DNA of 11,566 nucleotides, from NCBI GenBank assembly GCA_002311975.1, contig DCAL01000077.1:864-12429 (forward strand), read 5' to 3'. The DNA is from Fidelibacterota bacterium UBA1134. GTDB lineage: Bacteria; Fidelibacterota; Marinisomatia; Marinisomatales; S15-B10. Made by a program: the position numbers and the translations under genes. The notes below the pieces were generated by a model that was not told the origin of the DNA, ran no database searches, and saw only the letters and a list, made by a program, of their open reading frames with translations. Shown here piece by piece: positions 5,863 to 11,566 of the stretch; positions within the stretch are counted from its first letter, which is position 1; every line of letters begins with the position of its first letter.

Positions 5863-6246
5863 TTGTTAAGAGTCATGAGATCGGACACCGTAAAAAAGGG
5901 GCTTGAGCGAGCACCTCACCGCAGCCTGTTGAAGGCCACGGGCACCATTTACGATGACTGCGATTTTAGTAAGCCGTTTATCGGCGTCGCCAATTCCTAC
6001 ATAGACCTCATTCCAGGTCATATTTCGCCGGAAGCCGCTGAAGGAGGAATCATCGCGGCACTAAAGATCGGCGACACAATAACCATTAATGTAGCTGAGA
6101 AAACTTTATCCGCCGATCCGGAAGATGAAGTAATCGCTGAGCGGCTGGCGCAACTGCGGGCCTTTACCCCAAAAATCGAACGCGGATACCTGAGACGGTA
6201 CACCCGCATGGTCACTTCCGCGAACACGGGAGTGATCCTAAAATAA
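5863..6246 (+). pseudogene. ilvD: Dihydroxy-acid dehydratase IlvD with large in-frame internal deletion
   Basis: Only 127 codons remain of a family normally about 560 residues long. Residues 1-53 match the IlvD N-terminus (GLERAPHRSLLKATG, then KPFIGVANSYIDLIPGH). Residues 53-127 match its extreme C-terminus (ISPEAAEGG, then FTPKIERGYLRRYTRMVTSANTG). About 430 residues are missing, including the iron-sulfur cysteines and metal-binding residues, so this product cannot dehydrate dihydroxy acids. The seam falls on Gly52-His53 (GGTCAT, 6016-6021), a dipeptide present at both ends of intact IlvD, which suggests joining at short homology. The start is TTG 5863 with AAGGAG 4 nt upstream. ilvB follows after 13 bp. 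Either a real deletion or a collapsed assembly fits. Confidence 0.85.
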
Positions 6247-6259
6247 AGAGGAATACATT

Positions 6260-8008
6260 ATGGATGAGAAACCGAAGAAACTGACTGGTGCTGAGATCGT
6301 CTGGGAGTGCTTAATCCGGGAGGGAGTGGAGGTAGTATTCGGATATCCCGGCGGCGCCATCCTCCCCACTTACGACGCCTTCAACAAATATAGAGACAAA
6401 GTCCACCATGTGCTGGTTCGCCATGAACAGGGCGCCACTCACATGGCGGACGGTTTCGCACGCGCCAGCGGTAAAGTTGGTGTCGCCATGGCAACATCAG
6501 GACCCGGCGCCACTAATATGATTACTGGTCTCGCCACCGCTATGATGGACTCCTCTCCCATCGTCTGCATTACTGGTCAGGTACCCACAGCCGTCATCGG
6601 GTCTGACGCTTTTCAGGAAACCGATATTATCGGCGCCACCATCCCCGTCACGAAGCACAGCTACCTCGTCATGAAAGTGGCGGAACTGGCGTCCACAATC
6701 CGGGAAGCTTTCTTTGTGGCACGGACTGGCAGACCCGGCCCCGTGCTCATTGACCTGCCTAAGGATGTACAGAACGCTGTTACTGAGTTCAAGTATCCGG
6801 ACGCTCCCATTGACCTTCCCGGCTATCACCTCCCAAAGGAAACATCCGATGAGTACATTGGACAGTTCGTCCAGATGGTGGACGACGCAGAAAAACCGCT
6901 CATCTTTGCAGGTCACGGCGTACTGCTCTCTAACGCCTGCAAAGAAGTAATGAATCTGGCGCAAAAGTCTTCCATCCCCATCGCTACAACCCTCTTGGGG
7001 ATCGGCGGTGTTCCGGACAGTCACCCCCTCGTGCTCGGAATGATGGGGATGCACGGTGAAGCGTGGGTGAACAAGGCGATTCAGGACGCGGACCTGCTCA
7101 TCGCTTGCGGCATGCGCTTTGATGACCGGGTGACGGGAAACCTGAAGACATATTCACCCAATTCAAAGAAGATCCACATTGAAATTGACGCATCAGAAAT
7201 CAACAAAAACGTCCAAGTTGACCTGGCGGTTCACGCGGATCTGGCAACGGTGCTGCGGCAAGTTACTCCGAGACTCGAAAATCGTGAACGAAAGGAATGG
7301 CGGAAGACTATCTCCGGCTGGCGTCAGGAATCCAAAGTGCGGGATGTTCAGAGTTTTGAGTCAGATTCGCTTCTCGGCGCCCAAGCTATCCGCCGCATTT
7401 GGGAAGGGACGAACGGGAAAGCACTCATCATCTCCGATGTGGGACAACACCAGATGCTGGAGGCACAGTACTACGAACACGACGATCCGCGAACCCTCAT
7501 CACGTCCGGCGGACTCGGTACCATGGGCTTCAGTCTTCCCGCTGCCATCGGAGCCAGTTTTCACGAAAAACAGCGCGAAATCTGGGTGGTTGTTGGCGAT
7601 GGTGGTATTCAAATGACCATCATGGAATTGGCAACGGCTGTGCAGGAGAACGTCAATATCAATATCGCCATCATCAATAATGGATATCTTGGGATGGTGC
7701 GCCAGTGGCAGCAGATGTTCTACGATGCCCGCTATGCCGAAACGCCTATCTCCAGCCCCGATTATGTGAAGTTAGCGGAGGCGTATGGAATGAGCGGACA
7801 CCGTGTAGATAAACTGGACGAAATCATTCCAACCATGAAAAAAGCCCAAAAGCAAGAGGGCCCTACTCTAATCGAATTTGTGGTCGAACAGAACGATATG
7901 GTCTATCCCATGGTTCCTGCCGGGGCTGACTTGCATGATATGATCACCCGCCCTGACCCCTCCTTTATGGGAAACGGAGAAAAAAAAGAGAAAGAGAGGA
8001 TTAAATGA
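6260..8008 (+). CDS. ilvB: Acetolactate synthase large (catalytic) subunit
   Basis: A 582-residue thiamine-diphosphate enzyme that condenses two pyruvates to acetolactate (valine and leucine) or pyruvate with 2-oxobutyrate (isoleucine). The N-terminal domain has FGYPGGAILP (27-36) and the catalytic glutamate E56 in RHEQGATHMADG. The middle FAD/Rossmann-type region spans about 190-330. The C-terminal domain has the ThDP/Mg motif GDGG (446-449) through N473-N474. GMVRQWQ follows, the usual acetohydroxyacid synthase segment that separates it from pyruvate oxidases. AGAGGA precedes the ATG. Its TGA overlaps the ilvN ATG as ATGA, giving coupled synthesis of the two subunits. Confidence 0.96.
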   Translation: MDEKPKKLTGAEIVWECLIREGVEVVFGYPGGAILPTYDAFNKYRDKVHHVLVRHEQGATHMADGFARASGKVGVAMATSGPGATNMITGLATAMMDSSPIVCITGQVPTAVIGSDAFQETDIIGATIPVTKHSYLVMKVAELASTIREAFFVARTGRPGPVLIDLPKDVQNAVTEFKYPDAPIDLPGYHLPKETSDEYIGQFVQMVDDAEKPLIFAGHGVLLSNACKEVMNLAQKSSIPIATTLLGIGGVPDSHPLVLGMMGMHGEAWVNKAIQDADLLIACGMRFDDRVTGNLKTYSPNSKKIHIEIDASEINKNVQVDLAVHADLATVLRQVTPRLENRERKEWRKTISGWRQESKVRDVQSFESDSLLGAQAIRRIWEGTNGKALIISDVGQHQMLEAQYYEHDDPRTLITSGGLGTMGFSLPAAIGASFHEKQREIWVVVGDGGIQMTIMELATAVQENVNINIAIINNGYLGMVRQWQQMFYDARYAETPISSPDYVKLAEAYGMSGHRVDKLDEIIPTMKKAQKQEGPTLIEFVVEQNDMVYPMVPAGADLHDMITRPDPSFMGNGEKKEKERIK

Positions 8009-8565
8009 AACAGACCTTGATTACCCTGGTGGAAGACAAACCCGGAGTCCTGAACCGGATAGCAAGCCTTTTCCGGCGCCGAAACTTCAACATCGAAAGC
8101 CTGGTGGTGGGACACAGCGAAACACCCGGCGTCAGCCGGATGACAATCGTGGCTGACGAAAAAGATGCCCACAAACGGGGAAACATCTACTTCAACCTGC
8201 TGAAGCTGGTGAACGTCGTTGCCGTAAAGGATGTATCCAACCTCCCCTGCGTTTCCAGAGAGTGTCTCCTTGTGAAAGTCACCATCGGTCCCGATGAACT
8301 GAACAGCCTCAACACCATAACCAAGCAGTTCGGAGCCAGGATTGTAGACATGGGGGCAGAGACCGCCATCGTGGAGGCGGTTGACGAGGAGGAAACTATC
8401 AACGAATTCGTTGAAGCGCTCGAACCTTTCAACATAACCGAATTAACCCGAACCGGAAAGATCGTCATGCGCTGCGGCAAAACGCACAGAGTCAGCGGCA
8501 CAAGAATCAATACCCAGCCAGATGACATCATGTGGTCGCCGGAACAGGTAAGTTCATACCATTAG
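8005..8565 (+). CDS. ilvN: Acetolactate synthase small (regulatory) subunit
   Basis: A 186-residue subunit that activates IlvB and carries valine feedback inhibition in studied bacteria. The N-terminal ACT domain (about 1-75) reads TLITLVEDKPGVLNRIASLFRRRNFNIES, with G14 and N29 at positions tied to valine binding in E. coli IlvH. The residue-11 asparagine of IlvH is Asp here, a common variant. A second ACT-like domain (about 85-165) starts at SRECLLVKV. The chain is somewhat longer than E. coli IlvH (163 residues), with an extra tail after GKIVMRCGK. The start overlaps the ilvB stop, and AGAGGA lies within the end of ilvB. ilvC follows after 25 bp. Confidence 0.94.
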   Translation: MKQTLITLVEDKPGVLNRIASLFRRRNFNIESLVVGHSETPGVSRMTIVADEKDAHKRGNIYFNLLKLVNVVAVKDVSNLPCVSRECLLVKVTIGPDELNSLNTITKQFGARIVDMGAETAIVEAVDEEETINEFVEALEPFNITELTRTGKIVMRCGKTHRVSGTRINTQPDDIMWSPEQVSSYH

Positions 8566-8590
8566 TCATGCTTAACGGAGACGAACATTC

Positions 8591-9643
8591 ATGAAAGAGA
8601 TCAACATTAACGGTTATAAGGAAACCATCATAGAACGGTCGGATTACCCTGCTGAGCACTGCAGAGAAATTCTGAAAGATGAGGTATCTGCCATTCTCGG
8701 ATACGGTCCTCAGGGGCGCGGTCAGGGATTGAATATGCGTGATCAGGGATTTGATGTCATTGTGGGACTCCGAAAAGGGCAGAGCTGGAACAGAGCTCTG
8801 GAGGACGGCTGGTTGGAAGGAGAAAACCTTTTTGAGATTGATGACGCTGCCAGTCGCGGGACAATCCTGCATTTTCTCCTTTCTGACGCGGGGCAGATTC
8901 AGGCGTGGCCAACCGTCAAGAAAAATCTCCGGAAAGGTGACGCCCTCTTCTTTTCCCACGGTTTCGGCGTCGTCTTCCACAGAAACACCGGCATCATCCC
9001 GCCAGAAGATGTGGATGTTTTCCTAGTGGCACCCAAGGGGAGCGGCCTGACGGTGCGCAACTACTTCCTAGATGGTCGGGGAATTAACGCCTCCTACGCC
9101 ATACATCAGGACGAAACTGGACGTGCCCGTGACCGCTGCCTCGCCACCGCCTTCGCCATTGGATCGGGGCACCTGTTCGAGACAACATTTGAGAAGGAGG
9201 TCTACAGCGATCTTACGGGCGAGCGGTGCGTACTCATGGGGCTGCTTCAGGGCGCCTTCCTGGCTCAGTATGAAGTGTTGCGCGAACACGGGCACTCCCC
9301 ATCAGAGGCGTACAATGAAACCATCGAAGAGGCGCTGCAGAGTCTCTATCCCCTTGTGTCGGAAAAAGGGATGGACTGGATGTACGCCAACTGCTCCACC
9401 ACTGCCCAGCGGGGAGCTCTCGATTGGGCACCGAAATTTAAGGATACACTGAAGCCGGTCATCGAGGAGTGTTACCAAAAAGTCACCAGCGGAGAAGAAG
9501 CCAAGATTACCATTGAATCTAATTCCCAGCCTGACTACCGCGACCGGCTTGAGAAAGAATTGAAAGAAGTCAACAGTCAGGAGATGTGGCAGGCGGGCAA
9601 GCAATTGCGGCCGCTGCGGCCGGAGAATCTTCAATCCAATTGA
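8591..9643 (+). CDS. ilvC: Ketol-acid reductoisomerase, fungal/mitochondrial-like type
   Basis: A 350-residue NADPH enzyme that isomerises and reduces acetolactate to 2,3-dihydroxyisovalerate. The Rossmann loop is GYGPQGRGQG (37-46). R61, K62 and S65 after the second strand suggest NADPH use. Catalytic and metal residues are visible: H123 (SHGF), K149 (APKGSG), D207 and E211 (SDLTGER), E243 and E247 region (YNETIEEALQSLYPL) and S269 (CSTTAQRGALDW). The chain resembles yeast Ilv5 as I recall it, including the C-terminal block SQPDYRDRLEKELKEV and RPLRPEN, more than short bacterial IlvC. Such sequences also occur in some bacteria. An AACGGAG ribosome site lies upstream. It sits between ilvN and leuB. 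Confidence 0.94.
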   Translation: MKEININGYKETIIERSDYPAEHCREILKDEVSAILGYGPQGRGQGLNMRDQGFDVIVGLRKGQSWNRALEDGWLEGENLFEIDDAASRGTILHFLLSDAGQIQAWPTVKKNLRKGDALFFSHGFGVVFHRNTGIIPPEDVDVFLVAPKGSGLTVRNYFLDGRGINASYAIHQDETGRARDRCLATAFAIGSGHLFETTFEKEVYSDLTGERCVLMGLLQGAFLAQYEVLREHGHSPSEAYNETIEEALQSLYPLVSEKGMDWMYANCSTTAQRGALDWAPKFKDTLKPVIEECYQKVTSGEEAKITIESNSQPDYRDRLEKELKEVNSQEMWQAGKQLRPLRPENLQSN

Positions 9644-9679
9644 GAGGCAGGACAGCAGCAGGTACAAAGTGACGGACGC

Positions 9680-10756
9680 ATGCAGATGATGAGAATATTC
9701 AGATTGACTGTCCTCCCCGGGGACGGCATCGGCCCAGAAGTGATGGAAGCGGCAGTTTCCGTCATCCTGAAAATGGGTGAGCATTATGGGGTGGAATTCG
9801 AGCTGAACACCGAACTAATCGGGGGAAGTTCCTACGAAGAGTACGGAGTACCAGTCACCGATGAAACATTGCAGGCATGTAAAGAATCTGACGCCGTCCT
9901 TCTGGGCGCCATCGGCGGCCCGCAGTGGGACAAACTTCCCCACCACAAAAAGCCGGAATCTGCCCTGCTGAAACTGCGCCATGCCTTGGAACTTTATTCC
10001 AACTTGAGGCCTGCCAAAGTCTATGCATCGCTCGTGGAAGCGTCACCTCTGAAAGAGGAAGTTGTCGCAGCCACTGACGTTATGGTTGTGCGTGAACTTA
10101 CGGGAGGCATCTACTTTGGCTCTCCGCGGGGTTCTGACGAGAATCGGGGATGGAATACGCTCACTTATTCGCGGCCAGAAGTGGAGCGAATTGCACGGAT
10201 CGCCTTCGAACTGGCGGGGAAACGGCGAAACAATGTCACATCGGTTCATAAAGCAAATGTTCTGGAAAGTTCTCAGTTCTGGAAGGACGTTGTCCATGAG
10301 GTTCATCGGAACTATCCGCATATCAGTCTGACCGATATGTATGTGGACAATGCCGCCATGCAATTGGTTAAAGCACCAAAGCAATTTGACGTTATGGTGA
10401 CTTCAAACTTATTTGGCGATGTGTTGTCTGATTGTGCAGCCATGCTCACAGGTTCAATTGGCATGCTACCTTCTGCATCACTTAATAAGGATGGCTTTGG
10501 TATGTATGAGCCGATTCATGGTTCTGCGCCAGATATTGCTGGCCAAGATGTGGCTAATCCGCTAGCAACGATTTTGTCAGTTTCTATGATGCTACGTTAT
10601 TCGTTGAATCAAGTTGCATTGGCCGACAAGATCAATGCTGCTGTTAATACAGTGCTTGACCAAGGTTATCGCACACAAGATATTGCTGCCGATGGTGACA
10701 CAGTTGTGGGCACTAGTAAGATGGGTGATTTAGTCGTAGAAGCATTGAAGGATTAA
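9680..10756 (+). CDS. leuB: 3-isopropylmalate dehydrogenase; frame intact but composition changes mid-gene
   Basis: A 358-residue enzyme oxidising 3-isopropylmalate with NAD+ in leucine synthesis. LPGDGIGPE (12-20) is the family opening. Substrate and catalytic residues are all present at a constant +6 offset from Thermus LeuB: R100, R110, R138, Y145, K191, D223, D247 and D251. GSAPDIAG (281-288) is the NAD-binding loop. The start may be ATG 9680, 9686 or 9689; none has a strong ribosome site. Codons before about residue 216 use many C/G endings like ilvBNC, while those after about residue 236 are AT-rich and T-ending, like the downstream genes. The change falls in the conserved YVDNAAMQLV block. 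Natural recombination or an assembly chimera could explain it. Confidence 0.92.
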   Translation: MQMMRIFRLTVLPGDGIGPEVMEAAVSVILKMGEHYGVEFELNTELIGGSSYEEYGVPVTDETLQACKESDAVLLGAIGGPQWDKLPHHKKPESALLKLRHALELYSNLRPAKVYASLVEASPLKEEVVAATDVMVVRELTGGIYFGSPRGSDENRGWNTLTYSRPEVERIARIAFELAGKRRNNVTSVHKANVLESSQFWKDVVHEVHRNYPHISLTDMYVDNAAMQLVKAPKQFDVMVTSNLFGDVLSDCAAMLTGSIGMLPSASLNKDGFGMYEPIHGSAPDIAGQDVANPLATILSVSMMLRYSLNQVALADKINAAVNTVLDQGYRTQDIAADGDTVVGTSKMGDLVVEALKD

Positions 10757-10758
10757 TT

Positions 10759-10998
10759 ATGGATATTGTCGTTTACTCAACTCACACTTGCCCCATTTGC
10801 GTTAAGACTAAAGAGTTGTTAAATAAGTGGAATTTACCTTTTGAGCAAAAAATGATCGACGACAATCGTGAGAATATGGTTGAATTTTCTCGCGTTACCG
10901 ATGGTGCTAGAATGGTGCCACAGCTTATTATTGATGGTAAGCATATTGGTGGGTTTAGTGATTTGACCGAGCTGCATATGGACGGTTTTTTCGATTAG
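10759..10998 (+). CDS. grxC: Glutaredoxin (GrxC-like, CPIC active site)
   Basis: A 79-residue monothiol/dithiol thioredoxin-fold protein. The redox site is C11-P-I-C14 after a first beta strand (DIVVYST). MVP (near residues 52-54, with the cis-proline) and the GGFSDL glutathione-binding turn follow in the right order. It would reduce disulfides and glutathione mixed disulfides in the cytoplasm. Length is normal for bacterial Grx3-type proteins, though CPYC is the more usual motif. The ATG is 2 bp after the leuB stop, with GAAGGA inside the end of leuB, so the two genes are probably co-transcribed in the source organism. Base use is AT-rich, like the carbonic anhydrase gene and unlike ilvBNC. 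Confidence 0.9.
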   Translation: MDIVVYSTHTCPICVKTKELLNKWNLPFEQKMIDDNRENMVEFSRVTDGARMVPQLIIDGKHIGGFSDLTELHMDGFFD

Positions 10999-11032
10999 TA
11001 TTGCAAATAGCGAAAGTTAGAAATTTTTATTA

Positions 11033-11064
11033 TCGACAATAACAGCTGAGATTTGCGTTACAAT
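11033..11064 (+). promoter_or_regulatory. Weak candidate promoter before the carbonic anhydrase gene
   Basis: TACAAT (11059-11064) is a good -10 match. TCGACA (11033-11038) is a -35 match, but the 20-bp spacing is long. Transcription would begin at about 11071, almost on the ATG at 11073, implying a leaderless message; no ribosome site is seen there. Confidence 0.25.
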
Positions 11065-11072
11065 CTTTTTAC

Positions 11073-11566
11073 ATGAAAGACATTGTTGCAAATAACGCAG
11101 ATTTAAGAAAACTAATAGAAGGCAATAAGCGCTATATGGCGTCGCACCTTATCCATCCTGATCAATCGAGTGAAAGGCGTTTTGAGCTAAAACATGGACA
11201 ACATCCATTTGCGATTATTTTGGGTTGTTCTGATTCTCGTGTACCACCAGAAGTATTATTTGATCAGGGTTTGGGTGATTTGTATGTGGTGCGTGTGGCT
11301 GGCAATGTACTCGATCAAATGATTGTGGCTAGTATTGAATACGCCGTACTGCATTTGAATGTTAAGCTAATTATGGTCATGGGTCATTCGCAATGTGGTG
11401 CGGTACAAGCCACTTGTAATCATGATCAACTTGAAGGGCATTTGCCGAGTTTAACCTTTGCACTAAACGCTGCGTTTAACAAGGCCAAGGATTTACCAGG
11501 AGATTTAACCGAAAACGTAACGCTGGCCAATGTTGATTTGGTGACTGAAGAGCTCAAACAAACGGG
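11073..11566 (+). CDS. Beta-carbonic anhydrase, partial (3' end beyond the window)
   Basis: 164 codons are present and the frame is open to the edge. The zinc ligands and catalytic dyad of beta-carbonic anhydrases are visible: C52-x-D54-x-R56 in GCSDSRVPPE, then H105 and C108 in GHSQCGAV. YVVRVAGN (71-78) is also typical. It interconverts CO2 and bicarbonate with zinc, and bacterial members can support carboxylases or pH balance. The N-terminus starts directly with a helix (LRKLIEGNKRYM), so no signal peptide is evident. The start ATG has no ribosome site. It lies 74 bp after the glutaredoxin gene in the same AT-rich segment. The C-terminus is missing only because the window ends. Confidence 0.93.
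   Translation, partial: MKDIVANNADLRKLIEGNKRYMASHLIHPDQSSERRFELKHGQHPFAIILGCSDSRVPPEVLFDQGLGDLYVVRVAGNVLDQMIVASIEYAVLHLNVKLIMVMGHSQCGAVQATCNHDQLEGHLPSLTFALNAAFNKAKDLPGDLTENVTLANVDLVTEELKQT

Larger units (their letters stand above)
10330..11566. other. AT-rich segment with a different codon style from the rest of the window
   Basis: From about 10,330-10,390 rightward, third codon positions turn strongly to T and A (GTT, GAT, TTG, GGT, AAT), across the end of leuB, the glutaredoxin and the carbonic anhydrase. The preceding ilv genes favour C and G endings. The protein style also moves towards proteobacterial LeuB. The boundary lies inside a conserved coding block, so its exact base cannot be fixed by eye. 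Confidence 0.6.

Noticed and set aside
6497..7054. Minus-strand open frame (185 codons) inside ilvB
   Set aside because: It is a shadow of a strongly conserved coding region; the translation is His/Asp/Gly-rich and matches nothing familiar.
9302..9784. Minus-strand open frame (160 codons) across the ilvC-leuB junction
   Set aside because: It covers conserved ends of two real genes in antisense; no ribosome site or domain.

Overview
This window has two divergent gene blocks plus a right-hand end that looks foreign to the rest. The main part (about 1-10,330) has balanced to GC-leaning bacterial genes. Its bacterial-type operons, a fungal-like ketol-acid reductoisomerase and dispersed intergenic repeats fit a marine FCB-type bacterium (Marinimicrobia/SAR406 or a relative). 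That placement is an impression from protein style; no database was consulted. From about 10,330 to the end the DNA becomes AT-rich with T-ending codons and reads like a marine proteobacterium.

Left block, minus strand (4358 down to 1): a cysteine desulfurase (iscS), a 210-bp leader with hairpins, then moaA, a moaC-moaB fusion, a TSUP-family permease and the 5' end of moeA. The last three are tightly packed, with a 4-bp gap and then an ATGA overlap. The block covers the first step of molybdenum cofactor synthesis (GTP to cyclic pyranopterin) and the adenylylation and metal-insertion steps. The desulfurase could supply sulfur for the MoaA clusters and for molybdopterin.

Middle, plus strand: a lone GNAT acetyltransferase (4646-5290). 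It is flanked by two diverged copies of a roughly 50-bp intergenic repeat and followed by hairpins built from a repeated ACCAGTTT arm.

Right block, plus strand: a branched-chain amino acid operon. A 46-codon leader peptide with a dense Leu/Ile/Val run (5580-5720) is followed by RNA segments that can pair in two mutually exclusive ways. One of these pairings would cover the ribosome-binding site of the next gene. Then come an ilvD reduced to its two ends by an in-frame internal deletion, and intact ilvB, ilvN, ilvC and leuB. Together ilvB/N, ilvC and (normally) ilvD make valine and isoleucine precursors; leuB serves leucine synthesis.

leuB is a full-length reading frame, but its base and codon style changes abruptly near codons 216-236. 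It is followed by a glutaredoxin and the start of a beta-carbonic anhydrase in the AT-rich style. The deleted ilvD and the two-style leuB in one operon raise the possibility of assembly errors in a metagenomic contig. Both deserve read-level checking before any biological interpretation.

The most interesting candidate is the leader-peptide switch upstream of ilvD. It looks like translational attenuation, because no U-tract terminator is present.
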